Shown here: in pieces, positions 44,852-57,300 of the stretch
Position numbering within the stretch: the stretch's first letter is position 1
Layout of the letters: each line of letters starts with the position of its first letter
Assembly (NCBI GenBank): GCA_003971905.1
Contig: RSEE01000025.1
Coordinates: forward strand, 310,001-374,000
Reading direction: 5' to 3'
Origin: Moniliella sp. 'wahieum'
Lineage: Eukaryota; Basidiomycota; Moniliellomycetes; Moniliellales; Moniliellaceae
DNA: 64,000 bases
Notes under the pieces: model-generated
The model's database searches: none
What the model was told of the DNA's origin: nothing
What the model saw: only the letters and a program-made list of their open reading frames with translations
Position numbers and translations under genes: made by a program

Positions 44852-47637
44852 CTAGTGCGGAGCGTTGCAACCGGTGAGTGTGTTGCGCGGCCAAGGTTTG
44901 TTGTAGCGGGTAATGTTGGGGTTGTGATAGAGATCCAGGTGACGGGCGATGTAGGCGGCTGTGGGATGGTCGGGTGGGTCGCACGAGATGCGGGTAGGCT
45001 GGCCGTGGGGCTGATACACACGCACGTAATCGAAAAGGATTTGAGTAGGGAAAACAACCTTGTTGGGAGAGGTCCAGTCAATCCACTGGAAGCCCTCTGA
45101 GATGCTGCAAACGACCAAAGACAAGTAAGTGAGCCAGAACATGGTTAAGGAAGAGAACAGAAAAGAAAAGACATACCCCAGGTTGAGGATGATGGACATG
45201 GGTTCGGTGGGCACGAGACGTTGGCCAATGTCCATTTGCTTCTGAGGGCCAAGAGCATTGCCATTCATCCGCACGACGGCTTGCCATCAATCCACCATTG
45301 AATGTAGCCGTTTCCGGTTCCGTCCCAGTCGGCGAGTACTCCATCCCGTACCGCACAAACCGGTTTCCCGTTTCAGAAAAGTTGTCATCAGGTATGCGCG
45401 AGACAACAGAAACCGATTCTTGGTAGGGCCCACCATGGTAGGAATTTGCCGTGCTGATGCTGGTGTTGTAGATCTGGATTTGGTCCGATCCATTGCCGGA
45501 AAAATACTGCTGGTCAAAAGGTGCCACCTGGGCCGACTGAGACGCATAGGTATGGCCCTCCTGCACCTGCATCTCGAAAACGTCCATTCGGACGCGCCGC
45601 GACCGACGTGCCGGTTGGGCCGGGATGGTCCTCCCCGGGGCACGTACATGCTGATGCTCGCATCCCTGGCAGGGAACTGATCTTGCCTTTGTAGGCAAAG
45701 GGCGCATGAGAGTGGATCGCGCCTGCAGGGCCCGAGCCATTGAGGAAGGTTTGGCCTTTGAGGATGCCCGTATCACACGAGTTGTAATCGTATGGCCACA
45801 GGCCCTCGGTACTTCCCATGTACCCGGCACGACCCAGGTTGCCCATCAACCATGCCGCAGGCCAGTACCCCTTGCGTGACGGGTTCCCCCCAGGCAGCCG
45901 GGTGTTAAACTCAATGTACCCGCCTTGGAAGCAGAACTTGTTCCAGCTCTGGAGCATGCCCGACTGGAAGTTGAGATTGTGAGTCTCTTTCTGGCTCAGC
46001 GTAAGAGCGAGCGAGCCGCCGGTAGTGTTGATCGCTTCGGGAGAGTACCATTCATAGTTGCCCGTCGCCCCGTACCAAATGTTGGCGGCCTCCCAAAAGG
46101 GCTGCACACTAGGGTCAGCCATCGTTTCAACAAAGGTGCCAGATGGAAGGTAGACTCACATCGTCCCCGGGTAAAACGTGCGGCCTTCTACATTAAACTC
46201 GTCGCTAAAGACCAAGTCGAACCGGCTCCCTTCCTTGTTTTTCCACTGCAGGGCCTCTTGGGGGGTATCCTGGTCGATCAGTGCACGCATGGTGCCGGGC
46301 ATGGAGACCTGTCCTGTCCCATTGGTCCCGCCCACGCCGAGGCCATACTTGCCCCAGTCCTTCTCCTTGGAGAGAAACGTGTCCAGGATCGGATATCCGG
46401 CAAATACATGCACAGGCCAAGCATTATCAGCACCATTGTGCTCACATTGAGAACACCGCCCCACGAGATGCCATGGTTCCGGTCCGTTCGTTTCTCCACT
46501 TCGTGTAAGTAGTCATCCGGGTCCAGTTCGCCATTGGATGCGAGAAGACGAGACCGGACGGTGGCTTTCGCTGCTGCTGTTTTCTCTGTGGCGTTTGCTT
46601 GGGCACGCGGCGCGCCCATTTGCGCCGGCCTGGTGGGCAAGACTCTGACTCCATTCTCTTCCTCTTGTTTCTTGTAGAGGCATGCTGTGTTGTTTCGCAG
46701 GATGATCGACGAACGAGGCGGCCGAGTCCACCGAGTTCCGGTTCCGATGGGAAGCAAGGCCTTTTGCAAGCGCGGATCCATCTCGTCTGACTGCCTCGGT
46801 CCCAAAACAGGGGGGATGCTGACGCTCGAGCGCTTCGCGTGATGGGTGGGGTGCCACTGGTTGGGAGTACGGGAGAATGCGCCCGCCGTACCATCAAACC
46901 GATTGGGCGGGGGAAGCTTGCGTTGGCTTCCCTTGTGCGGGCTTCCCTTGCGTGGAACAGGCGGCCGGGAAGCGGCAGCCATGGTAATGTCGCCGTTGTA
47001 TCCCGAGGCAGGCGTATCGTACCACGGGTCGGTGGTCGAATGTTGTCGTGATGGGACCCATGTCGCTTGGTTGGCGATTCCGATAAAGGAATGCGCTCGG
47101 GCGAACGATCACGCACCCAGCCAGAATGATTGGGACCGGCGCCCTGGTCGTCCCTTTGCTCCCGAAGCGCCATGCTCGTGTTGCGGCCCCCGGGCGCAGC
47201 AGCTGACTGATAGGCCAAGGGATGCACAGTCTTGTTGGACGACACGACGGCCTGGATGCTCGTGCCAGGTACTGATGGGTGGGATGATGTTCCGACTTGG
47301 CCCGTAACCGAGTCGTGGGTCCTGCTCAGGCGCATCAACGCTGAAGCTCTCGTCAAAACGGATATCGTCCCACTGGTCCCGCTTGCCGGACGCAATGCGC
47401 TGGCGCACGGGCGAGATGCCTGTTTCGAGGGTGCAGCGTGGGCATGCGTGCAGCAACAGGGCTAAGCGCTGGCATTGACGGCCGCGTAGATGGGGTCAAG
47501 CGGGGCAGGGCGGACATGGGCTCGGGATAGGCACCCGCGGGGGGGCGGGTACCGCCCGAAGACGCCAGGGGACGAGCAGGTGCGGGTGGAGCTTGCGGTG
47601 CACGTTGGGGTTGGCGGGGGCGCGTGGGAGCTCCCAT
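44852..47637 (-). CDS. KRE6: Kre6/Skn1 family beta-1,6-glucan synthesis protein (GH16)
   Basis: This is a type II Golgi/ER membrane protein needed for cell-wall beta-1,6-glucan. The cytosolic N-terminus is long, basic and Ser/Pro-rich. The single membrane helix reads NVSTMVLIMLGLCMYL. The lumenal part has RFDLVFSDEFNVEGRTFYPG, an intron near 46166-46098, PFWEAANIWYGATGNYEWYS and GGYIEFNTRLPGGNPSRKGY. The GH16 catalytic motif is EMDVFE (frame-corrected at 45590). The end includes ISEGFQWIDWTSPNKVVFPT and VRVYQP, then GCNAPH at TAG 44854. A second intron spans 45176-45105. The start at 47637 is a candidate. Several single-base breaks occur, including one inside the catalytic motif. Confidence 0.88.
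45105..45176 (-). other. KRE6 3' intron
   Basis: This 72-base intron has donor GTATGT and acceptor TTGCAG. Splicing gives ILNLG-ISEGFQW. Confidence 0.85.
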
Positions 47638-48181
47638 GGCGCGGGAGATGCGGGGGCGGAGGGAAGCGGAGGGGGGGCGGAGGCGGAAGAGAAGCAAAGG
47701 GGGTGCAGCAAAGACGAGGGCAGGAGGGGGGTGAGGAGGTGGGAGGTGGAGGCAGGTGTGCGTGCCTGTCGCGACGGACTTGGGGTCGGGGGTGTGATCT
47801 GGATCATGTGATGCCGTGCGTAATTTGTCCCGGAGGGCTGGCATGGGGCACAGGGGGAGTGTGGGCGTGACGCGTCCAGCTAGAAGGGTATCCAATATCC
47901 ACCTGCCAACATGAGCGCCTCAGCCTCAGCGGCTCAGTACTCAGACGGAGTACTGAGACTCAGTCCTAGTAGGCTGTAGCAGGCCGTAGCAGCCACAACA
48001 CTCCCTCGCAAGCGCACACCATACCAGTCCCCATCACCCTCCTGGTCCTTCCTCGCTTGAGTAAGTCACTGGTTCCTTGTTGCTGCTTCGTCGCTGTCCT
48101 AGTCACTAGTGGCAGTACCTAGCCACACATCACCCCAGTCACCGCTGAGGTCACCATTGTCAACGTTGTCATGTTCAGTAC

Positions 48182-48206
48182 GTTCAACGTGTTCAACACG
48201 TTCAAC
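48182..48206. repeat. GTTCAAC x3 with 2-base spacers
   Basis: Three copies of GTTCAAC (arms GTT/AAC, centre C) separated by GT and AC. Confidence 0.9.
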
Positions 48207-48500
48207 ACGCCACCGGCAATGTATGGATCGGGGATGCCTGATGGATGATTAATGGCATGTGACATGTTTCATGCGTATGTCACCTGCCCCGTACCGAGGT
48301 CTCATCTTGGTTGCCAAGCCTGGAGTTGGCCTAGGTGGGTCTAGGTTGGCCAGGGTTGCCCTCCGCTGCAAGAACCAAGTGAGGCCCAATCTTATGTCTC
48401 CCACTGCCTCCCACTGCCTCTCAGATCTCACTGGCCTCCCGCCATCGCCATCCCTGTCCGACGCCACCCAACCAACAACGGTGCAAGGCACGCGTCGTGA

Positions 48501-48516
48501 AGCATCACGTGATGCT
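48501..48516. repeat. Perfect 16-base palindrome centred on CACGTG
   Basis: AGCATCACGTGATGCT is identical to its reverse complement and contains an E-box core. Its 12-base centre, CATCACGTGATG, recurs at 31505-31516. Confidence 0.9.
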
Positions 48517-49297
48517 TTGAATAGGACACCCCAAGCGCGCCACCCGCGTCGCACTTCACGTGACGCGTGTTGGAGCTCGACAACCTTGTTAGAGAACGCT
48601 TCTTGGGTTCGTGTGTGCATGTTGTCAAAGAGGACAAGATCGACAGAGAGAAGAGAGAGAAAAGGTGTTGGATCGATTCCACCAGAGGAGCCCGTTAAGG
48701 GCAGAACATAGGGCAGAGCCGGTAGAACAGCACGATGCGCGATGCGCGATCAGCTGCGTGCATGATGCATGATGGCGCTGACACATGTGCTTGGTGGTTG
48801 TCTCTCTCTCGTTTTGCAGCTCCCTTTTTTGCACGTCAGTTGCTGCCACCACCAGCCAAAATCCTGTTGCGCGCCGGCCTTAGTCACTTTGTGCAGTGGA
48901 ACTAGATCCTGTAGGAAGCCAAGCCGCCCTTTCCATCGTCGGATACCGCTCATTTCCCTTGCATGTGCATGATCGGCGACCTCCAAGCCGTCTGTCTCTA
49001 TATGTCCCGATTTTGGGGTTATTCGGGTACCCAGTGTTTCTCTCTGACAGGCATCTGGTCGGCGGTTGAGATGTTGATCTAGGGCGCCACAACGCAAGCG
49101 AACGAGGGGTACGACAGTTTGCCATTTGCATTCTACAGAGCAACGCAAGTGCCGTGCGGAGCAGGGTGATTAGGGGAGCGGAGCAGTTCCAGAGGGAAGC
49201 AACGTCTCTTGGACGATCAGAGCCCAAGGGGGGAGAAAAAGAGAGAGAGGAGAAATAAAGCGGGGGAGGAGATAGCCCATCTGACAAGGGCCCCAAG

Positions 49298-51437
49298 CTA
49301 CGTGTCCATTGCAAGAGACAGTACTGCTGTGTCGTCTAACCTTACGTCCGGCGTTGCTGGACGGAAGTAAGAGTAGGCGCGACGCCGGTCGCGCCAATGG
49401 ACGAAGTCGCACCCCATTCGTCGGCAGGGTGGCAGCAACGGGCGGGGCAACGGTCTTGCCACGCACCGTCTTTTTCATGTTCTTGCCAGCTTGGCCGGAG
49501 ACGCCTTGGCGACCTTTCCGGCCAGAGTAGTAGCCCGGCCCTTCGTAGAAGATGTTTTCGGTCAACGGTTGAGCCGAGGCCAGTTGACATAATCAATCCG
49601 CGCGCCGTCATAAACTGCAGCGTTGCACCCAGCACAACGAGCCAGAGCAGCACGAACCATACGAGGGAGAGGTTGCTGTACCGCGGCAAAACGGCAGCAG
49701 CGGCCAGCATGCCAGCGGCAAAGAGGGCAATGTAGGGCACTGCCTGTTCCGTCACCGAGCGCTGGTCCAACCACGGATTGCCCCCCACCACGTCGGCCAG
49801 TCGGTCGGCCTGCCACGCGCCGGTAAACACATCAAACCCATCTTGGCGCGATCCATCATAGTAGTTGTTTTCACGTACCGAGTCAGGCTGTTGATGCCAT
49901 CCTGCAGCAATCCCTGCTTGGTGCGCTCACCGGTTCGGGTAAAGTCCGTCTTCAGCGCGCCCGTGCCCGAATAGGCCTTGGAGATCACATCCGCATGGTC
50001 CGCCCAAACTGGAGGATGAGCAAGGCAGGTCAGTTGGTACATGATCACGCGAGAGAAGAAGGCAAAGGGCAACACGTACCGTTCCGGAAGATAGACCAAA
50101 GTTGCGGGTACTCTTCAATCGACTGCCCTGGCTTGATAATGCCAATTGAGGCCAGCTGGGTCGTCAGCACCGACTTGGCGTATGCGGCCTGCACCACATT
50201 CGTCCGATCGAGGCAGTCCATGCAGTTGGTCCGCAGCGCGCCCGTCTGGACCTGCTTGGGCACTTCTGTGCCGGTGCTGGTCGCCACATCGGCAAAGTAC
50301 GATGTCGGTGGCAATCCCTTGGCGGTTAAGGTCGCGAGCAGCTTGTCAATGTTTTCGTAGTGCATCCCGCGGCATTCGTGGTGAAAGTCAAATACGTGTA
50401 GTGCACCTTCTGTCTCCGAGAGCTGCTACGGCACGCTCAAACGCCTCCTTGACCGGCATCTCGTATCCCTTTTGGTTGACCAAGTTGGCAATGTAGATGT
50501 CGCCATACAGCGCCGTTTCGTCGGTAAAGTGCTTCTGCGCCGAAGCGAGCGTGGCGGGTGTTTCCTTAACGAGCAAGTCAGGCTTGTAGCGCATGTTGTT
50601 CACCTCGGCCCAGTACACGGGCACCGAGCCACGGATCTGGAGCAGTGACAAGCGGTACTCGGCCGGACCCACCTGACCTGGCCGCTTCGCATTTTCGGTA
50701 GCACTGTCGGCCAACACAATCTGCTCCGTCTCGTTAAAGTTGGACACGTGACCGTACTCGTCGACGGCCGCGACTAAAGTACCGAGTACCCGCACGTAGC
50801 GCGAGCGACGCGCGAGAGCAGCGCAAACACAAAATCGCGCCCATGGATCTGCACCGGCTTCACCTCACAAAACCCGTAAATCAACGGCTGGATGAACCGG
50901 CCCAGTTCCGGGGTGGACGGGACCAGATCAATCAACTTGCGTGCCGCGTACTTGTTCCAGAAGAAGCGATCGTCCGCCACAGCAAAGGCGGGCTGCGCAT
51001 GCTGAGGGTCCTGGGCAGCCAGCGCGGTCTGGCGCTGAAGCGAGTTGGTCAGGTCGTAGGCATAGCTAAAGTACCATCCCCCTGAGTTGAGGTGCGCGGC
51101 CAAGAGCGACACCAGCCGCTGCTCCGTCTTGTTCGACTTGAGCGCCGCCTCGTCGCGGGCGGCAAACGGGCAGCACTGAAACTTGGTCGCGCGGAACACG
51201 TCGGCACCAAGCACGGTAGCCCCTTCTTCGACGCGGTCACAACGATCAATAGTCGTTTGCGCGGGGGCAAGAGACCGAGGGCCTGGACAGGCCACATCTC
51301 CCCGCGGCCATCGGTAGCCGGAGAGAGGGGATGGCGCGAGAGCCGCGGTCGATGGCAGGGCGTCGGACGATCCGGTGGGACGACAGCACGTACGCCGACG
51401 GGGAAATGTACAGCCGGTAGCCGCGGTGGAGGGACAT
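49298..51437 (-). CDS. SAC1: Sac1 phosphoinositide phosphatase
   Basis: This ER/Golgi enzyme dephosphorylates PI4P. The start [20 protein letters not shown] is at 51437. The Sac domain includes [51 protein letters not shown], then [15 protein letters not shown] and [15 protein letters not shown]. The catalytic C-x5-R-T motif is intact: [14 protein letters not shown] 71-base intron (50079-50009) joins WSIFRN to [20 protein letters not shown]. Two C-terminal membrane helices ([17 protein letters not shown] and [19 protein letters not shown]) precede [20 protein letters not shown]. Several single-base breaks occur. The stop is uncertain, with candidates near 49298 and 49170. Confidence 0.9.
50009..50079 (-). 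other. SAC1 intron
   Basis: This 71-base intron has donor GTACGT, branch AACTGACC and acceptor TCCAG. It gives FRN-VWADHAD. Confidence 0.88.
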
Positions 51438-52435
51438 GGGGGCAGAGGTGGTGGAGAAGAGGCGGACGAGAACGCGGGGCGCAGGGGAACAGGCGGCGGG
51501 TGGGGCGCGCACCGAGTACTGAGTTGGTGAGGGAGGCGGAGAGGTGCTGAAAGCAAATGCTGCGTACCGCCAGCAAGGCCGGTGGACGTTGAACGATGAA
51601 CGTGCGGTGAATATTGAAAATGACCCCGAAGCAGCCCCACCGCCCACAGCGCCAGTGCCCGTGTGGCCGCCGGTTACATCATCGCGTGAATGGGGCAGGT
51701 GGGGTGGAGTCTGGCACAGCACTGCCCTGCGCCGCCACCACACCCTGAGAGTGCGGGGAGGGTCCGGATCCTTCTACTGCGCGGCACATACGACACTTCA
51801 GCTTCATGATTCACCCACAGCTAGCAACTGGCGCACTCCCCCAAGCCATGTGCGGTTGGATCGCCACGAGATGCGGACAAGTTTCTCGGCCACCTTACTT
51901 GGTACGCTGCTAGCTGTTGCAGATAATAGCTTGCGCAAAACCCCAAACGCGGGCACTGAAGAGAGGGGCACCGACATCATTGGATTTGTCGAGTGTGTCT
52001 ACAGAATACACACCAACACAGATTCACAAGGGACAGAAAGGAAAGCATCATTGTAAGAAGAAGAGCGCGGACTTGACGGCGACAGGGACAGTTGCCAGGC
52101 AGGCAACGCACACACACATTATTACTGCTGTGCGATAACATCGTAGCGAGTACAAAGAAAATGTCATGAATCGGAATTCACAAACGGGGGACGGCAAAGT
52201 ATTGTTCAGATGGTATACACGGGGGGGAACGATGGTGGAAAAACGGAGAGATGAACAACTCCGACTTCAAGATCGCTGCACACACGCTAAAAAGGGCAGA
52301 GGGTTATAAGGATGGTAAACTGTCCATGACGAATTAATGGGCGATCCTACCCATCCATCCGCATGTGTCGATATTGACTTGCAGTTGAGTACACCAACCC
52401 GCTTGCTGGGGTCAGCGATAATCGATAAGGGTCAA
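51438..52435. other. Intergenic region upstream of SAC1 and downstream of the WW gene
   Basis: About 1 kb. I see no gene. Confidence 0.5.
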
Positions 52436-53686
52436 TCAGACAAGCAACGCGCCAAGAATCAGCCCTCCCACCACACCCGTGACGATGGGCAAGGCCGGGG
52501 ATTGACCGGGAGTTGAAGTCTGGACAGGGCGAGTAGTAGGGTGAGCGGTGGGGATCCGAATGCATTTCAACTGTTGATCGTAGAACAAAGATGCATAAGG
52601 ATCCCTCTTTTGGGGGGTCCAAGGGTTGGCGGGTGGAAGAGCGGGCAAGACAATCACATCGCGCCCATCCACATCCTCGTGCACATACACTGCTTTGCCT
52701 GTGTTTCGTGCATAGACAAACGCGCCGGCAGTGCGGCCTTGAATCAGAACATTTGGGTCCTTCGCTGGTTTCTTACCCTTGTCCTTCGATTTGTCCTGCT
52801 TGGGAGGCTTCGACGCTTTGGACCGTTTGAAGCGGTTGCTCAGCTTTTTAAAGCCGGACACGCGCGTGGTGGTCACAGGGGGCTCGGTCTCTGGGAGGGC
52901 GTCGGTGGGCGGAGGCTCGGGCTTGGCACCAAATCCACCTGCGAGCATCTGGCGGGCGTGGACAACCCGTGCGGGCTCCAAGGCACGCGACACATCGATC
53001 TCCCTTTGTCGTAAGCTGAATAACTTGTTCTCCCACTCGAGTAGGGTGCGCTCGTAACGATCGAGGGAGGCAAGATACTCCTCGTCAAAGAAAGGGTGGT
53101 TCCAGGTACTGCGGCCCGTCCCTTTGTTGTTTTCCGTATCGACATAATACCAGCGCGAATGGTCGGGTGAAAACTGACGAACCCAGCCAGGTGGAAGTTC
53201 TCGCTCCTCGAGCAGTTCGGCTGGACCACTTGGGAGGCCGCCATTGCGTTGCTGACGGGCACTGGAGGAGGAGGTTTCCGCCCTCGAGTTCGAGGCTGTA
53301 TGTCCTGATGGACCGTTGCCAGACCTAGGTTGGCGACCAGGCTTCTTGGCCGCGACCGACTCGCGGTACGAAGGAGGCGCCTCGTCTGTGCCGGGCGGCG
53401 GGGGGGTAAACGGGTTGAATTCCTCGGGGCCACCAGGGGCGTCCAGAGGCGGGGGCAGGGGCTCAAGCGGGGGGTGGCACGGAGGGTGGAGCTGGCAGTG
53501 GCTTTGGCCACCGGTGGCGAGGGGGGGATGGCACTGTAGGGTGTCGGGAGCCCATGATGTGGCGATGGACCTAGGGCGCGGGGACGAGGGTGGAGGCTGG
53601 GGCGGGGGCGGGGGGAAGGGACTGCTGGTGCTGGTGCGGACGAGAGGGTGCACGAGGGGAATGGAGCGGCCAGAGCACATGTGCAC
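52436..53686 (-). CDS. WW-domain protein with PPxY and NPF motifs
   Basis: An intact single-exon ORF of 416 residues. A Pro-rich N-terminus holds an NPF motif (about residue 91) and a PPSY motif (about 104-107). One WW domain lies at about 163-198: LPPGWVRQF, then RWYYVDTENNKGTGRSTWNH, with the two Trp and the YY pair present. A helical stretch (LASLDRYERTLLEWENKLFS) and a Lys-rich region follow. The C-terminus is hydrophobic (LPIVTGVVGGLILGALLV), perhaps a tail anchor. WW next to PPxY resembles yeast Wwm1 in part, but the length differs, so the role is unknown. The start could lie further downstream. Confidence 0.8.
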   Translation of the reverse strand: MHMCSGRSIPLVHPLVRTSTSSPFPPPPPQPPPSSPRPRSIATSWAPDTLQCHPPLATGGQSHCQLHPPCHPPLEPLPPPLDAPGGPEEFNPFTPPPPGTDEAPPSYRESVAAKKPGRQPRSGNGPSGHTASNSRAETSSSSARQQRNGGLPSGPAELLEERELPPGWVRQFSPDHSRWYYVDTENNKGTGRSTWNHPFFDEEYLASLDRYERTLLEWENKLFSLRQREIDVSRALEPARVVHARQMLAGGFGAKPEPPPTDALPETEPPVTTTRVSGFKKLSNRFKRSKASKPPKQDKSKDKGKKPAKDPNVLIQGRTAGAFVYARNTGKAVYVHEDVDGRDVIVLPALPPANPWTPQKRDPYASLFYDQQLKCIRIPTAHPTTRPVQTSTPGQSPALPIVTGVVGGLILGALLV

Positions 53687-53843
53687 GGCAGCTGCTCAAG
53701 GCCTAAATACGGCGGGGCCATCTGATCGCACCGCCCCGCTGCTGCATGGCAGCGGATGCGCACTGCAGCGCACTGCCGGGCACTGCCCCCGCAGCATGCA
53801 TCAGCAGCGTCACGCGTCACCAGCTCACCCGCCATCGAGCCAT

Positions 53844-53875
53844 CCTGAGGCCTCCTGAGGCCCTGAGGCCTGAGG
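53844..53875. repeat. CCTGAGG x4, partly spaced
   Basis: Copies of CCTGAGG (arms CCT/AGG, centre G) start at 53844, 53854, 53862 and 53869. The last two are in exact tandem. Confidence 0.9.
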
Positions 53876-54121
53876 CTGAGGCCTGGGCCTGACCACTCCA
53901 GCCGTGCCCGCACAACCAGCAGGATTGCATCGGCAGGCGTCGGCCTGCGTCGGCTGTGCCCCAAGTCGGCGGGGCGTGCCGGGATGTGCGGGAGCTGCTC
54001 GGCAATCCAGGCACTCCCAGCCGCTCGCCCGACCTCTCGCTCGTCGCGGGGGTTGTGAAGGTTCGGTATCGACGTAACAACATGCTAGGGTCCTCAGGTA
54101 CTGCGTTCAGTACGTTGAGTA

Positions 54122-54135
54122 CTTCAAGCTTCAAG
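54122..54135. repeat. CTTCAAG x2
   Basis: Two exact tandem copies of the same unit as at 25030-25049. Confidence 0.9.
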
Positions 54136-54334
54136 CTATACTCAGTGAGCTCAACCATACCCTAGTCGGTTTCTCCAGCACGAACACACAACCTGGGCCG
54201 TTCCAGCCTGCTGGGCTGGCCTGCCGCGCCCTGAGGCCCAGGCTGGCCCCGGCTGCCCCAGGTCGCGCAGAAGGCCGAAATGACGTCACCGTGTCGCATC
54301 CCTTCAGCGTCCCACGATCTACCATACCTCAGCC

Positions 54335-54362
54335 CATGATGCATGATGCATGATGCATGATT
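54335..54362. repeat. CATGATG heptamer array
   Basis: Three to four tandem copies of CATGATG (arms CAT/ATG, centre G), with ATGCAT palindromes at the junctions. A shorter copy lies at 54403-54418. Confidence 0.92.
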
Positions 54363-57300
54363 AAATGATCAAATTGATGATCGATTGTCACTGATCGCGC
54401 ATACATGATGCATGATGTCCGTCCTGGGTGCCTGTCGGTGCGGCGCCGCCTGCGCGGGATACGGCAGGCGGCGCCGCTCCGCAGCCATCGCTCCTCCACA
54501 CCGCAGCGACCATCCTCCAATCCATTCCCTCTTGCCGCGGCCCACCACAACCCGTGGAGGACAGCAGCCACCCCTCGGCTCGGGGCAGCCGCAAGCCACG
54601 TCCCTGTCCACATCGGCAACCACGGCGTAGGGGCCAAGGTCTCATAGTGCATTTGCGTAGCGGTGCCTGGATCGCAGTCAACGGCTGCGCCGAGCGTGTT
54701 GGAAGCCGACCTCGGCCGTGAGCGGCAGGATTTCGGCACGGCGTCTCGTTGGCCGTCAGCATTGCCACCATCCGGAAACACCCGCTCGTGGTCTGGCCCT
54801 TGGCGCGAGGTACTTTGATCGCGTTGCGCATTCGCGTCGCCCACCGTATTTCCCCCAGCACACATCTTGCGCGAGAACATAACGCTCCCACTCGCGCGCG
54901 TTAACGCCTGTCGGGGCGGCATGTGCAACTTGGAGGCCACCGTTTTCATCTACTCCATCCGCTAGTTCGACGTCGCGCCCGGTGGGTTGGACATGGGTTT
55001 CTTTAACGCCCTGGCCTGGAATATGATACAGCTACGTTGTCTGCCCCTGCTGCACACACTTCACGCCAATACTGCTGACCGTGCTGGGTTCCAGTGTGCT
55101 ACGTCTTGGCTATGGCCCGTTTTCACTTACAATATGTGGTGTCCGTTTTCATTATGCCGACCTCCAGCCAATCGAATAAGGGTACATGCCGAACCGCCAA
55201 AGGATTTCGGAGGGGGGAGGATGGTAAGGTGTGGCTGTGCTAAAGAAGGCCTGATGTACGACCTTCTGAAGCAAAGTTCTCACGGAGATTGTTTGAGAAA
55301 CTTATGGCAGGCTACTCCAAACCGTCGGGCGCTGAGCCTATACTATGGCGGGCCCGTGCGTGTTTTTATTCGTGTACGAGTTGCAGAAGATGTGGCCATT
55401 CTCTGGATATGGGTCGATGACGCTTGCGTCGCTGCTTCACCTACAGAGATATATTACTACACAACTTCTTACGGGACCAACGTCAACATGTGGATGTCAT
55501 GGACGGCGGTCCATTATAGCATACTTCTTTGGTGTGGGATTTGTCTTCCAAACTGGAGAGTGCCATGTCTCTCAGGATGACTGTATTAAAGCGATCATGA
55601 GATGGCTTGGGCGTGAGGGTCAGCCGCCCCATCGCCAGCCCCTCTCCCTACTGGGGCTCAGCTCGGCCCCCAAGCCGCAGAGGCGAGCAAAAGTGTTTGG
55701 AAAAGGGGGTGCATCAACTTCGTCAGTGAAGTGGGAACACTGAGCTGTATGGATCGCGTCCTGCACCAGACCGGACACTGTTTTTGCTGTGCGGCCCCTC
55801 AGCCAAGAACTGCTGCGCAAACCCTGGTCCTCAAAAACATTGGACGGCTTTGATGGGGGTATGGGGCTCCTTGGATAACACTGCTGGTCTAGTAAACTCA
55901 GGCTCCATTGTACCGTTGGCCCACCGCAGGAATTGTATACTGACAGCAGTTACAACGAGCGATGGGACAGCAAGGTCACTTCTGGCCTGGCAGTCTGAGT
56001 TTTTGGAGCCTTATTGGTTGGCTGCGCAGCCAAGCAGCGCGTGGTGGGCTGCCACACGGGCAACTCGGAGAATGTGTCGCCGAGTAAGGGTGTCCCCTAA
56101 GCTACGGGGCACTGCGTGCACTGTCGGTGGGGCTTGGTTGTTTCCCGGAAGATGCACCTTTCTCGCACTTCGATGTGACTTGCCGTGGCAACAGTCGCAT
56201 GCATCAACACGAGCCGTTGGGGCTTCTCTGAAGGAACGCTCCATGTTTTTCTTGCACCTATACCACTATATAAACGTGAGAGCAATCGAGCGGGTATTGT
56301 CGTGTCCCTGTGACCATTCAAGGGTGTGGACAGGGTCTCCGACACCCACACACCAACAACCTCGGATACAAAGTCCTTTGAGCCGCGGCGCGACCGCAAG
56401 TTAGGACCTATTCCTGATCTCCCACCACCTGGCCACTCCGGTACCTAGGTTTTGGTGTGGAGTGAGCTCGAAAGCTGGAAAAAAACCGTGGGTACCGTGT
56501 CCAGTTGGACGGGTGGGGAAAATGTGACGCCGTACTGTTGTGGTCTGTATAATGGTGCCGGTAGCCCAGGCCCGGCTGCGTCCTTTCGGTGCATTCCTTC
56601 CAATACTCCTTCCTGTGGAAGGCAGGCATATTCTCTAGCCTCTATAGCTCATATCAACACAATACACCATCAACTATCTGCACTCTGAATAGGGGATGAA
56701 GAGGCGTCGTGGGGCCCCAAGCGGTTACAATACTACTACTAGCACTCAGCAATATGGTGCATGCCATTAATTTTCTGTGAGAACACGAGGAGCAACAGTA
56801 TGATAGCTGAGATGGAGAGGGTCGGCTACATTGCAACCACCATGCTTGCTGCTCCGCGGGAGGTTGTTCGGAGGCAGAGCTGACATGGTCTAGGGATCAA
56901 TCAACGCCCTGGCAGGTGCCTTCACCTGAAGTAGGAAGATAGTTTGTTAAGGTCGGGCGCCGCACACTCTGTCCGTACTGATCACGGTGCATGGCAGCCC
57001 GGCTCAAACTGGTTTAGGCCCACAGAGGAGCCAACTTGTGACGGGGTTGCTGGCATCGCAGGGGGAAGACCTTCCTGACCATCGAAGGCAAGACTCTTCA
57101 CGCGTCACGGAGACTTATTTGAATGCGTTTCAGATCCAAAGTCGAAGGAACACTCTGGCTTGGACGTAGGAGGGTCGGGAACAGTAGTGTTTTTTAACAG
57201 GAGATGGAGATGGGGAAAAGGATGAGGATCATATTCATCGAGTGGAAAGAGAGCGAGGTATATATGCCTCGGAGAAGAAGAGAACATGCGAGCTAAATCA

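Larger units (their letters stand above)
47638..49297. other. Intergenic region rich in short palindromes
   Basis: No gene is seen. Contents include ACTCAG/AGTACTGAG motifs (47930-47970), spaced GTTCAAC (48182-48206), a perfect 16-base palindrome (48501-48516) and TGATGCAT (48761-48774). Confidence 0.55.
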
